DNA from: Faecimorpha stercoravium
Lineage (GTDB): Bacteria > Bacillota > Clostridia > Lachnospirales > Bianqueaceae
DNA: 41,900 nucleotides
Assembly (NCBI GenBank): GCA_018712555.1
Contig: DVGT01000015.1
Location: 1 to 41,900 of the forward strand
Reading direction: 5' to 3'
Shown here: positions 8,077 through 16,666 of the stretch, one piece after another
How the letters are laid out: each line of letters starts with the position of its first letter
Position numbering within the stretch: position 1 is the first letter of the stretch
Position numbers and translations under genes: made by a program
Notes under the pieces: model-generated
The model's input: the letters and a program-made list of their open reading frames with translations, nothing else
Databases searched by the model: none
Told to the model about the DNA's origin: nothing

Positions 8077-9542
8077 ATGGTTCCTCCGGCAAAGGCTTTT
8101 TCGATCTCTTCCACGTCGTCAAAATGGATCTTTTCCCGTCCGATGATCTGATAATCCTCATGTCCCTTTCCGGCAATGAGAATGATATCGCCTGGCTCGG
8201 CAATCGCGGCCGCGCGCTGAATCGCGGCCCGCCGATTCTCGATCACCTCATAAGGACAATTCGTTTCCCGTACGCCTGCTTCCACTTCCTCCAGGATCGC
8301 GTAGGGATCTTCTGTTCTCGGATTATCCGATGTGGCAATCACATAGTCGCTGTGTTCACCCGCAATCTTTCCCATCACCGGCCGTTTGGAACGGTCCCTG
8401 TCTCCTCCGCAGCCAAACACCGTAATGATTCTATGCGTACGAAATTCCTCGATAGTCTCCAGAACATTCAGCAACGCGTCCGGCGCATGGGAATAATCCA
8501 CCACCGCCGCCACCTGATTCGGTCCGTGTACCGTCTGGAAACGTCCTCTTACAATACGGTCCTTCCGTCCCAGCTCTGATACGATGATATCCGGGCTGAC
8601 CCCAGCCACCAGGGCCGCAGCGGCTGCCGCCATCGTATTATAAACATTGAACCGACCCGGATAGGGATATGCGATATGCAGTGTCTTCTGTTCCTCATTC
8701 TCTTTATATACAAGATCATATTCGACGCCATGGATGTCCATACGGATATTTTCCGCTTTATAGTCTGCTTCCCGATCGATGGCGTAGCTGAGCATCCGAC
8801 AATACCCTGCGTCATACACCCTGCGGCCGGCCTCATCGTCGATGTTGGAAAGTCCCAGCCGGGAGCGCTTGAACAGCAGCATTTTCGCCTCCAGATAGGC
8901 TTCCATCGTCTTATGAAAATCCAGATGATCCAGGGATAGATTCGTGAAGAGCGCCAGATCAAAGTGCGTACCATCCACGCGGTGCAGCGCTAAAGAATGG
9001 GACGATACTTCCATGACCAGAGAATGTACCTCTTCCTCGCGCATCTGGCTGAAAAGCTGCTGCAGGTCGAATGCCTGGGGCGTGGTATACTGCGATGGCA
9101 ATACCTCATTGCCGATCCGATTCTCAATGGTACCCACCAATCCCGTCTTGCGTCCTGCCGCCATCAGAATCCGATAGATCAGCGTGGTTGTCGTGGTCTT
9201 GCCTTTTGTACCCGTCACCCCGATCATATACATGGACTCGGATGGCCGCCCATAGAACCGAACCGCCATGCGCGGCATTGCCGCCAGCGTGCTTTCCACC
9301 TTGACGACGCACATTCCCTCCGGAATCTCCTTGATTTCTTTTTCGACCACCGCCAGCACTGCCCCGGCCTCTGCGGCCTGCGCAATGAAGTCATGTCCGT
9401 CAAAGGCGCCTCCGGCCACCGCTACAAACGCACTGCCCGGTCTTACCTTTCTCGAATCATACTCGATGGATGTGATCTCCTCGCTATTGCCTTCCCCTAT
9501 CACCTGATAGGGGATATCCTGCATGAGTGTCTTCCAATTCAT
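8073..9542 (-). CDS. murE: UDP-MurNAc-L-Ala-D-Glu--meso-DAP ligase MurE
   Basis: A 489-residue Mur ligase adding the third stem-peptide residue. The ATP loop TGTKGKTTTT is intact. The specificity motif reads DNPRTEDP; the DNPR form is typical of enzymes that use meso-diaminopimelate, so the peptidoglycan is predicted to be the meso-DAP type. GGGAGGG stands upstream of ATG 9542. It forms a tight unit with murF. Confidence 0.97.
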   Translation of the reverse strand: MNWKTLMQDIPYQVIGEGNSEEITSIEYDSRKVRPGSAFVAVAGGAFDGHDFIAQAAEAGAVLAVVEKEIKEIPEGMCVVKVESTLAAMPRMAVRFYGRPSESMYMIGVTGTKGKTTTTTLIYRILMAAGRKTGLVGTIENRIGNEVLPSQYTTPQAFDLQQLFSQMREEEVHSLVMEVSSHSLALHRVDGTHFDLALFTNLSLDHLDFHKTMEAYLEAKMLLFKRSRLGLSNIDDEAGRRVYDAGYCRMLSYAIDREADYKAENIRMDIHGVEYDLVYKENEEQKTLHIAYPYPGRFNVYNTMAAAAAALVAGVSPDIIVSELGRKDRIVRGRFQTVHGPNQVAAVVDYSHAPDALLNVLETIEEFRTHRIITVFGCGGDRDRSKRPVMGKIAGEHSDYVIATSDNPRTEDPYAILEEVEAGVRETNCPYEVIENRRAAIQRAAAIAEPGDIILIAGKGHEDYQIIGREKIHFDDVEEIEKAFAGGTI

Positions 9543-9590
9543 GAATCTTCCCTCCCTATGAAAAACCGCCGATCGAGATCTTCTCTTCGG

Positions 9591-11528
9591 CTATCCTAAG
9601 TATACCACAATCTTACTGTCCATGTTGACCGTTTCCCCGGGCAGCGGAAACTGTTCTATGATCTGTTCTCCTTCTCCTAAAACATCCAATTCGGTCTCCC
9701 CGGCTGTTTCCCTGGCCTGTGCCAGTGTCATGCCCTGAAGATCCGGCACTTCAGTCTGCGCCACCTCTGGCAGGAGAGCCTCTTCTTCCGTATAATCCGG
9801 TTCAATGCCCAGATAGGGAAGGATATTTTCCAGGAGTTCTTTGACTACCGGTGCGCATACGGTGCCGCCATAATAGATGCCTTCCGGCTCGTCGATCAGC
9901 ATCAGCGTCATGAGCTGGGCATCCTCCACCGGCGTAAAACACAGAAACGACGAAATATATTTCTTCGCGCTTCTGGGCAGTTTCTGGCTCGTCGCCGTCT
10001 TACCGCCAATGCTGTATCCTGTGATCGCGGCTTTACTGCCGCCGCCCTCGCTGACGACTGTTTCCAGCACCTGGCGCAGCGTCTGCGAGACCTCCGGGTC
10101 GATGACTCCTTCCGTCACCGGAAATTCCAATGTCTTTAACACATTGCCCTCCTGATCCAACACCTGCGTACCAAAGTGGGGCGTAATCAGGTTTCCTCCA
10201 TTGACAGCGGCAGCAGCAGCCCGCAAAAGCTGCATGGGTGTGATGGCGATGGACTGCCCAAATCCCATCGTGGCCAATTCTACCGGCCCCACATCTTCCA
10301 CATCATACATGATGCCTACCGCCTCGCCCGAGATATCGATCCCGGTTTTCTTGTCAAACTCAAACGCCTTCAGATACTTGTAAAACGTATCCGCGCCCAG
10401 GCGCAGGGCCAGTGTCATAAAGACCGGATTGCAGGAATTCTGCACGCCCTGTACAAAGGTTTCCGTGCCATGCCCGCCTGTCTTATGGCAGCGAATCCTG
10501 CGGTCCGCCACCGTAAGGCCGCCGTTACATTGAAAGGTTTCGTCCAGACTGACGACCTTCTCTGAAAGGGCGGCTGCGGAAGTAATGATCTTAAACGTGG
10601 AGCCCGGCTCATACGTATCATTGATACAAAAGTTTCTCCACATCTGATTCAGAGCCTCGATCTGACTCTCCGAGTCCATGCTGTCCCACTGCGCGGCTAG
10701 TGTCTCATCATTGATCGTGAAAGGATCATTCAAGTCAAAATCAGGCTTGATGGCCATCGCGTAGATCTCGCCATTTTGAGGATTCATGACGATGATGGCA
10801 CCGCGCTTCGCATTCTTCTGCTCGATGGTGCGCTCCAGCAGCTGTTCCGCATATTGCTGAACCACCACATCCAGACTCGTCTGCAGGACATTGCCCTCCG
10901 TCGCCTCTTTTCGCAGTTCCTCACTGCCGCTTAGACGAATTCCCTTGGCATCCGTCAGCGTGAGCAAACTTCCGTTGATGCCCTGCAAATACTCATTATA
11001 TGTGACTTCCAGCCCGATGATCCCCTGACTGTCACTGCCGGCAAATCCGATCGTCTGCGATGCCAGACTTCCAAACGGATAATACCGCTTGAAATTTTCG
11101 TCGATCTGAATACCGGCGAGTCCCGCCTCTCGTATGCGTTCTGCGACCTCCGGCGCGACCCGGGTCTTGATCGTCTGCAATGCCACCTTCTTCTCCACCA
11201 GCGCCAGAACCTCTTCATATTCCATGGAGAGCTCCTGTGATAGAAGGCGCGCGACGGCTTCCACATCTTCCACCTGATTGTGGATCACACTAATAGAACA
11301 AACCGAAGCACTCGTTGCCAACACGGTTCCGTTTCGATCCAGGATATCTCCTCGTTTCGCGTACAGCGTGCGTTCCCGATAGTGCAGATCGTCAGCCAGC
11401 CCTGTCAGATAGTCGCCGCGGAATAGTTGAATATATCCTACGCGAAAAATCAGGATCAGAATCAGCGTCACACATCCGATCTGAAGGATCGTCAGCCGTA
11501 GTCGATATTTTCCGGAAATTCTCGCCAA
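9591..11528 (-). CDS. spoVD: SpoVD-like class B penicillin-binding protein with PASTA domain
   Basis: A 645-residue transpeptidase anchored by one N-terminal span (about 11-32), with a PBP dimer domain, a transpeptidase domain and one C-terminal PASTA domain (about 588-645). Active-site motifs are STFK with Ser310, SCN at 365-367 and KTATSQ at 510-515. The third motif has Ala where KTG is usual; KTA is, from memory, common in clostridial SpoVD proteins. Start TTG 11528, eight bases after AAGGAGGG. SpoVD makes spore cortex in B. subtilis; a role in vegetative septation is possible because PASTA PBPs serve both. It follows a second class B PBP gene. Confidence 0.88.
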   Translation of the reverse strand: MARISGKYRLRLTILQIGCVTLILILIFRVGYIQLFRGDYLTGLADDLHYRERTLYAKRGDILDRNGTVLATSASVCSISVIHNQVEDVEAVARLLSQELSMEYEEVLALVEKKVALQTIKTRVAPEVAERIREAGLAGIQIDENFKRYYPFGSLASQTIGFAGSDSQGIIGLEVTYNEYLQGINGSLLTLTDAKGIRLSGSEELRKEATEGNVLQTSLDVVVQQYAEQLLERTIEQKNAKRGAIIVMNPQNGEIYAMAIKPDFDLNDPFTINDETLAAQWDSMDSESQIEALNQMWRNFCINDTYEPGSTFKIITSAAALSEKVVSLDETFQCNGGLTVADRRIRCHKTGGHGTETFVQGVQNSCNPVFMTLALRLGADTFYKYLKAFEFDKKTGIDISGEAVGIMYDVEDVGPVELATMGFGQSIAITPMQLLRAAAAAVNGGNLITPHFGTQVLDQEGNVLKTLEFPVTEGVIDPEVSQTLRQVLETVVSEGGGSKAAITGYSIGGKTATSQKLPRSAKKYISSFLCFTPVEDAQLMTLMLIDEPEGIYYGGTVCAPVVKELLENILPYLGIEPDYTEEEALLPEVAQTEVPDLQGMTLAQARETAGETELDVLGEGEQIIEQFPLPGETVNMDSKIVVYLG

Positions 11529-11582
11529 TACAAGGCCCTCCTTATTGGAGAATCCTTATATTATATGGATCGTCCGGCTTTC

Positions 11583-13346
11583 TTATGATTGCGGATAGAT
11601 ATTGAGGTACGGCAGCACCTGGCTCAGAACCTCCGCAGCCACACTCTGCGCCGGTGAACTGACGCCGCTCTTCGCCTCATCCAAGATGATCAGGATGCCC
11701 ACTTCCGGATCATCGATCGGCGCGAATCCTGTAAAGGATACGATATATTTTCCCTCGCTATAGTCTCCCTTCTCTGCCGTACCCGTCTTACCGCCAATCC
11801 GATATCCCTCCAGATTGACGCCGGTTCCGGTTCCGGTTTCTACCACGGCCTCCATACCACTGCGAATGATGGCCGAAGTTTCAGCAGATATTACCTGCCG
11901 GATGGTCTCGGTATTCGTCTCGGAAATGACATTGCCATCTGCATCCAGAATCTGCTTCACCAGATGCGGTCGAACCAGATTCCCGTCATTGACCACGGCC
12001 GATTCCGCCGTCAGAAGCTGTATCGGCGTCAGATTGAATCCCTGGCCGAACGATACGGTGGCAAGCTCCACCGGCCCCAGAGAATCCAGATCGTACACCA
12101 GGGAGACCGCAGATTCTTCATAGGGCAGATCTATACCGGTCAACTGACCGATGCCAAATGCTTGCTGATACTTATAATATGTTTCTGCAGAGGTCCGTTC
12201 ACTCACCTGAATCATACCTACGTTACAGGAGTTCTGGATGATTTCCCGGATACTCTGTATCCCGTGCGCCACACTGAACGCGCACTGGAACGTCTGGTCA
12301 TAATACATATAAAACGAATTGCAGGTAAAGCTGTCGTTTTCGCTAATAGAACCGCTGTCCAGCGCCGATGCCGCGAAAATGGGCTTGAAGGTGGATCCCG
12401 GCTCATAAGTTCCACTCACGGCAAAGTTGCTCCAGATTTCGGATAAGAAGGTATCTGCCTGCTTCATCTCCGTCGTATATTTACTGCTTAGTCCAATGAC
12501 TTCCTCGACATTGTTCAGATTGAAAGTTGGATAGTTAGCCATGGCGTATACTTCACCCGTCTTGGGATTCATGATGATCCCACAGGCTCGCAGGCACTCT
12601 TCCTCTTCCATGACTTTAGCTAATGCATTTTCAAGATAATATTGCACTGTCTGATCCAATGTCAATACAAGGGAATTTCCATCCTGCGCATCGACCACTT
12701 CTTCCAGATACTGGCCATCTTCTGTACGAGTTCTTATGACTCTGCCGTCCACACCGGACAGCTCTTCATCGTATTCCATTTCCAAACCATATACACTATT
12801 AAAGCCAATGACATGGGCGGCCAGCTCGTCATTGGGATAGTTGCGGCTCTGGATCGCCTCAAACCAGACCCCCACAATGCTTCCCGCATCGATCTTTTCT
12901 TCCAAAACAGATTTTGTCGATTCGGAAATCTGCCTTCCCTGAGAAAAACGCTCATATTGGCTATCTGCATACTCGGCATCCAGATATTTCTCCAGCACTG
13001 AAGTGTCTGTAATATCCAGCACACTGGAAAGCTGCTGAATCGTAGACTGCTGATCCACCAGATCCGCACTCTGCAGGGCCTTGGGATCAATAATCACATC
13101 ATAAACCTGCTGTGTCTCAGCCAGCACATTATGGTTTCGATCATAGATCACACCGCGCAGCGCCGAGATCGTCGTATCCTGCGTAGAACCCTGCTGCGCC
13201 TGTACTGCCTGGGTATATTCTTCTCCATGCGCAACCTGGATATATATCATTCTGCCGAATAACCCGGCAAAAATCAATAAGATCACGCTTACCAGCAAAA
13301 GGAGCCGTACTTTATTCAGCCCACCGTTTTGTCTTTGTTTCGCCAT
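11583..13346 (-). CDS. Class B penicillin-binding protein 2 (FtsI/PBP2B type)
   Basis: A 587-residue transpeptidase with an N-terminal span (about 13-36), dimer domain and transpeptidase domain. Motifs are complete: STFK with Ser318, SCN at 373-375 and KTGT at 520-523. It lacks PASTA domains and ends soon after the catalytic domain. Placed after ftsL and before the PASTA-bearing paralogue, it is the likelier partner of FtsW in vegetative division; that assignment is inference from position. The ATG follows a purine-rich site (AAGGAAAGGGAAAG). Confidence 0.9.
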   Translation of the reverse strand: MAKQRQNGGLNKVRLLLLVSVILLIFAGLFGRMIYIQVAHGEEYTQAVQAQQGSTQDTTISALRGVIYDRNHNVLAETQQVYDVIIDPKALQSADLVDQQSTIQQLSSVLDITDTSVLEKYLDAEYADSQYERFSQGRQISESTKSVLEEKIDAGSIVGVWFEAIQSRNYPNDELAAHVIGFNSVYGLEMEYDEELSGVDGRVIRTRTEDGQYLEEVVDAQDGNSLVLTLDQTVQYYLENALAKVMEEEECLRACGIIMNPKTGEVYAMANYPTFNLNNVEEVIGLSSKYTTEMKQADTFLSEIWSNFAVSGTYEPGSTFKPIFAASALDSGSISENDSFTCNSFYMYYDQTFQCAFSVAHGIQSIREIIQNSCNVGMIQVSERTSAETYYKYQQAFGIGQLTGIDLPYEESAVSLVYDLDSLGPVELATVSFGQGFNLTPIQLLTAESAVVNDGNLVRPHLVKQILDADGNVISETNTETIRQVISAETSAIIRSGMEAVVETGTGTGVNLEGYRIGGKTGTAEKGDYSEGKYIVSFTGFAPIDDPEVGILIILDEAKSGVSSPAQSVAAEVLSQVLPYLNIYPQS

Positions 13347-13414
13347 CTTTCCCTTTCCTTTCGGAAAATTGATCGGCCTGGAAAGAGGTTACCCACTCTC
13401 CAGGCCGCGAACGA

Positions 13415-13969
13415 TCAATCATTTCCTCCAAATAGATGAAAATTCACCTGTGTTGCTTTCCTCTGTGTGTCCTGCGTTTCCTGTACGGTATAATCCGTTT
13501 CCAAGGGGCCCATTTCTGTGATATCATCTCCCGATGCTTCCTGCATCCCCAGATGTCCGACCGCATAGGAATATAGATCCGATAGACCCATATCCGCAGT
13601 TCCTTCATTTTCAAGAACTGCCGTGTTCTGTTCCTCCTCGGCTAAACGCGCCTGCATACTATACAGTTCCTGCCGTGCGGTATATAACTCGCTATAGGAC
13701 ATGGCCACACGCAGCAGCCCACCAGCAATCACCAATACGCCTCCCAAGATCAATACCCTCTTCCATAGAGGCACCTGTCTTGTTTTTATCTTCTGCTGCT
13801 TGACCGGTTTCTTTTTAGGAGTTCCTTGAGGTTTTTCCTCCTCCCAGGTCTCCTCTTCCAGCTCCTGCGCCAGATTTCCCGAAATATAGGCTCTGGCAGA
13901 AATCGGCCTATGCTCTTTTTCTTCCTCCTGGAAATAATCAAATAACTCGTCTCTTGCTTCCTGTGCCAT
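13415..13969 (-). CDS. ftsL: FtsL-like cell division protein
   Basis: A 184-residue protein with a charged cytoplasmic N-terminus of about 65 residues, one membrane span (about 67-88, RVLILGGVLVIAGGLL) and then a heptad-like stretch (ELYTARQELYSMQARLAEEE), the layout of FtsL. FtsL forms a complex with DivIC and FtsQ that activates FtsW and its PBP. Sequence conservation of this family is poor, so the name rests on layout and the position between rsmH and the PBP genes. ATG 13969 has AGGGG upstream; the frame is open for 47 codons further but that part overlaps rsmH. Confidence 0.75.
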   Translation of the reverse strand: MAQEARDELFDYFQEEEKEHRPISARAYISGNLAQELEEETWEEEKPQGTPKKKPVKQQKIKTRQVPLWKRVLILGGVLVIAGGLLRVAMSYSELYTARQELYSMQARLAEEEQNTAVLENEGTADMGLSDLYSYAVGHLGMQEASGDDITEMGPLETDYTVQETQDTQRKATQVNFHLFGGND

Positions 13970-13985
13970 CGTAATCCCCTGCCTT

Positions 13986-14918
13986 CTATACCCGTTCCGC
14001 GATACGCAGTTTTGCACTGCGGGACCTCGGATTCTCCTTGACCTCTTCCGCTCCCGGCAAAATCGGCTTTCGAGTGATGACTCGAAGAACCTGTTTTTTT
14101 CCACATACACAAACCGGGAAATCTTTGGGACATGTGCAGGGATTTTCTAAACTCCGGAATGTCTGTTTCACGATTCGATCTTCCAGAGAATGAAATGTAA
14201 GTATACAGATGCGTCCTCCGGGGGACAGTCTCTCTGCCATATCCCGAATCGCACCCTCCAAAATGCTGAGTTCCTGATTGACCTCTATCCGAAGCGCCTG
14301 AAATGTGCGCTTAGCCGGATGGGGTCCATCCTGGCGCGCTCCCTTAGGAACAGCCTCTTTAATAATCCGCACCAGATCTCCCGTCGTCCGGATAGGTTCT
14401 TTTTCTCTCTCCTGGACGATAAAGGATGCAATCCTGGCCGACCATCGTTCCTCTCCATAATCTTGGATGATTCTACGTAGTTCCTCCTGGGAATACTGAT
14501 TGACAATCTCTGCAGCGGTCCTAGGATTTCTTCTGTCCATCCGCATATCCAGCGGAGCATCTTGCATGTAGGAGAATCCCCGTTCTCCATCGTCCAGCTG
14601 CTTTGATGAAACACCCAGATCCAGCAGTACCCCGTCTACTGTCTGGATCCCCAGCGTTTCCATGATCGCGGCAAAATTACGAAAATTATCCCGCACGATT
14701 GTCACGTTCGAAAACATTCCCAACTTCTCTTGTCCGTTGGCCACGGCTACTTCATCCTGATCGATTCCGATCAACCTGCCGTCAGGTCCAAGCCTTTTCA
14801 AGACCTCTGCCGCGTGTCCGGCGCCCCCCAGAGTTCCATCCACATATATGCCATCAGGACGGATCTTCAGGCCCTCGATACACTCGTTCCTGAGAACTGA
14901 AATATGTCTAAATTCCAC
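13986..14918 (-). CDS. rsmH: 16S rRNA (cytosine-1402-N4) methyltransferase RsmH
   Basis: A 310-residue SAM-dependent methyltransferase (old name MraW). Visible are the N-terminus MEFRHISVLRNECIEGL, the SAM-binding GTLGGAGHA, DLGVSSKQLDD, MRMDRRNPRTA and the C-terminal TFHSLEDRIVK and KPILPGAEE. I chose GTG 14918 because it gives the usual family N-terminus and has AAGGTGAG upstream; GTG 14927 is too close to that site. It follows mraZ in the usual order. Confidence 0.96.
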   Translation of the reverse strand: MEFRHISVLRNECIEGLKIRPDGIYVDGTLGGAGHAAEVLKRLGPDGRLIGIDQDEVAVANGQEKLGMFSNVTIVRDNFRNFAAIMETLGIQTVDGVLLDLGVSSKQLDDGERGFSYMQDAPLDMRMDRRNPRTAAEIVNQYSQEELRRIIQDYGEERWSARIASFIVQEREKEPIRTTGDLVRIIKEAVPKGARQDGPHPAKRTFQALRIEVNQELSILEGAIRDMAERLSPGGRICILTFHSLEDRIVKQTFRSLENPCTCPKDFPVCVCGKKQVLRVITRKPILPGAEEVKENPRSRSAKLRIAERV

Positions 14919-14952
14919 GTTTCTCACCTTCGTTATATTCTAAATTCCGTTC

Positions 14953-15426
14953 TCAGAATCCAAGCGATCCTAATGTTTCGCTCCAAGACGCTCCATCATC
15001 TTCCTCGCCAGTATTGTAGCGCTTCCAGGTCTCGTAGTCCCAAACCTCCACATGGTTATCGGCCCCTACCAACATCACATTCTTCTCGATGCCGGCGTAC
15101 TGTTTGAGTTCCGGATGAATCAATACGCGTCCCTGTTTGTCCAATGTTGTAGATTGTGTGCTGGAAAAAAAACGACGCTTGATCCGACGGATCTCCTTAT
15201 TGGAATCGGAAACCCCTTTCAGTTTGTCCCGAAGCTCCATAAAATTTTCCTCTGGCCACAGGTACAAACACGGCTCTTCTTCCCCATCCGGATCCCATAG
15301 ATTGGTAGTAATATAAAAAGACGGATTCAGCAGCGTGTCCCGCCCTACGAGTTCTTGACGATACTCCATAGGGATAATCAGACGACCCTTATCATCAATC
15401 GAGTGATTAAACTTATTACAGAACAC
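14953..15426 (-). CDS. mraZ: Transcriptional regulator MraZ
   Basis: First gene of the dcw cluster, 157 residues, with two AbrB-like swapped-hairpin halves: FNHSIDDKGRLIIP and later LDKQGRVLIHPELKQYAGI. In other bacteria MraZ binds short repeats upstream of its own gene and represses the cluster; such repeats are present here at 15,451-15,509. Start GTG 15426 follows TGAGG. It is slightly longer than the usual 140-145 residues. Confidence 0.95.
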   Translation of the reverse strand: MFCNKFNHSIDDKGRLIIPMEYRQELVGRDTLLNPSFYITTNLWDPDGEEEPCLYLWPEENFMELRDKLKGVSDSNKEIRRIKRRFFSSTQSTTLDKQGRVLIHPELKQYAGIEKNVMLVGADNHVEVWDYETWKRYNTGEEDDGASWSETLGSLGF

Positions 15427-15450
15427 CTTGCCTCACCACCTTTCCTCATG

Positions 15451-15509
15451 GACTCCATTTGCCTCCACTTACTTACTTTTTAGATGCAATTGACTCCACT
15501 TGACTCCAT
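15451..15509 (-). promoter_or_regulatory. Four MraZ boxes in two pairs
   Basis: On the minus strand four same-orientation octamers occur: ATGGAGTC (15509..15502), GTGGAGTC (15499..15492), GTGGAGGC (15468..15461) and ATGGAGTC (15458..15451). Within each pair the period is 10 bases; the two pairs are 41 bases apart start to start. Direct GTGGAG-like repeats with 10-base period are the known form of MraZ sites in Gram-positive bacteria. The first box starts inside the -10 and the pair spans the likely transcription start, fitting autorepression. Confidence 0.8.
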
Positions 15510-15535
15510 TATAACATAAAATCCCCTCTTTGCAA
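15508..15535 (-). promoter_or_regulatory. Promoter of the mraZ/dcw operon
   Basis: Minus-strand TTGCAA (15535..15530) and a perfect TATAAT (15513..15508) are separated by 16 bases. The start of transcription would fall near 15,500, inside the first pair of MraZ boxes. Confidence 0.7.
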
Positions 15536-15704
15536 GCCCCTTCGAAAACTTTTACAATTTTTTTCGGTTGGAAATTTGCGTGTAGGCGTAAAGTTTAGGA
15601 AACTCTATGGAGACACGCGGGAACACTTTTTTTGCAATATCCGCTATTATGTATCCTTTCTTTTTATTTCGTGATATTACAAGACACATGGAAGGGGAAA
15701 TTCT

Positions 15705-15956
15705 ATGACCACGCAGCAAACAGACATTGCATATATCACCATTTCCATCCACCGTGCTGCCCGCGATTCCAAAAGTGAGCTCAGCCTCTCGCTTCTTTTT
15801 GACATGCTGGGCGTAAAATGCAAGCATAATTATCCACTTTGTGCACAGAGCCATTTCTACGTGGCAGACTTCTTTTTCCCCGACTCGCAGGATTTTCACG
15901 AGTACATGGGTATGCTCGATCATGAACAGTACACTCAGCAGATTGGCGGACGATAA
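15705..15956 (+). CDS. Small hypothetical protein
   Basis: An 83-codon frame with AAGGGG seven bases before its ATG, so translation is plausible. I do not recognise the product. It looks like a small soluble protein of mixed helix and strand, with no signal peptide or membrane span, two cysteines and a Phe-rich patch (VADFFFPDSQDF). Codon choice resembles that of neighbouring genes. It lies alone on the plus strand, divergent from mraZ. A longer open frame on the opposite strand has no ribosome site and is less convincing. Confidence 0.45.
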   Translation: MTTQQTDIAYITISIHRAARDSKSELSLSLLFDMLGVKCKHNYPLCAQSHFYVADFFFPDSQDFHEYMGMLDHEQYTQQIGGR

Positions 15957-16152
15957 AGCAGAGAGCATTCAAGAAAAAAAGAACCTCCTTATCACGAAGG
16001 AGCATTTTGCAGCAGATTCGCAGGATCCTGAAAAAAAGCATGCCTGTATCGACCTGCGCGAAATCGTCCTACAACTCACCGACTTCGGGAAAATTCCCCC
16101 ACAAAAGACGTTTCATCTTCTTTTCCCCGACAAACCACTTCCTCAACTCTAA
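15923..16152 (+). CDS. Possible second small ORF or frameshifted continuation
   Basis: A 76-codon frame beginning inside the end of the 15,705 ORF, one frame over, and running to TAA at 16,150-16,152. No ribosome site precedes its ATG, so it would need translational coupling or a frameshift from the upstream ORF. The product is charged in the middle (SIQEKKNLLITKEHF) and ends KPLPQL; I do not recognise it. A hairpin with an A-tract lies within it, which argues against coding. Confidence 0.22.
15974..16002 (-). terminator. Weak hairpin with T-tract on the minus strand
   Basis: CTCCTT (15985-15990) and AAGGAG (15997-16002) form a six-pair hairpin with a six-base loop, followed on the minus strand by a run of seven T after four bases. 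No minus-strand gene ends nearby, so it may stop read-through towards the mraZ promoter or be chance. Confidence 0.3.
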
Positions 16153-16285
16153 AAATTGAACGGCAGTTAGCATACAATACAGCTGTCGCATATTGAGCGT
16201 TAGCGTAACAACATAGCGAACGCTTGCTTGTTGTGCGTGAAAACGGGTATTTTATACGCAGATCGGAGAACGCCAGTGTGTGGAT

Positions 16286-16548
16286 CGCTGAGCAGCGTAT
16301 AAATCTGCTGCGGCGACGGAGATACCTCCAAAATTAAATTGTACGCAAATATGAGATCCATAGAGCACGAATCGCTGAGCAGCGTATAAAATCTGCTGCA
16401 GGGACGGAGATACCTCCAAAATTAAATTGTACGCAAATATGAGATCCATAGAGCACGAATCGCTGAGTAGCGTATAAAATCTGCTGCGGCGACGGAGACG
16501 CACCCGAAATAAAATTATATGCAAACGCGAAATCAGCAGGACTCGCAA
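16286..16548. repeat. Tandem repeat, 87-88 bp unit, about three copies
   Basis: Units begin CGCTGAGCAGCG at 16,286, 16,373 and 16,461. The first two copies differ by only a few bases; the third matches for about 40 bases and then diverges, and a fourth fragment (GAGCAGCGCC) is seen near 16,555. Each unit contains the small palindrome CGCTG-AG-CAGCG and a second pairing GCAGC...GCTGC. The period is not a multiple of three, so reading frames change from copy to copy and the open frames across it are not coding. Confidence 0.85.
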
Positions 16549-16618
16549 ATCCCCGAGCAGCGCCTCTAAAATTATACGCAGCCGCCGGCGGCTCTCTCCT
16601 TAGTCTACGGAACAAAAA

Positions 16619-16654
16619 ACATACGCAACTACGAAATCCCGCAGTTGCGTATGT
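16619..16654 (-). terminator. Terminator after maf
   Basis: Perfect 12-base arms ACATACGCAACT and AGTTGCGTATGT with a 12-base loop. On the minus strand six T follow, 12 bases beyond the maf stop. Four T on the plus strand make it potentially bidirectional. Confidence 0.85.
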
Positions 16655-16666
16655 TTTGCAGTCCTT

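Noticed and set aside
10498..10520. KTA instead of KTG in the PASTA-type PBP as a sign of inactivation
   Set aside because: The Ser and SxN motifs are intact and KTA is, as I recall, common in clostridial SpoVD proteins.
15552..15968. 138-codon minus-strand frame opposite the small ORF at 15,705
   Set aside because: No ribosome site, no recognisable family, and it would face into the mraZ promoter region; the plus-strand ORF has the better start.
16286..16548. Possible CRISPR array
   Set aside because: Repeats are contiguous 88-bp units without variable spacers, and no cas genes are present.
16252..16615. Minus-strand frames of 93-98 codons with repeated peptides
   Set aside because: They are made by the 88-bp tandem repeat. 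The period is not divisible by three, so the same DNA is read in different frames, which argues against coding.
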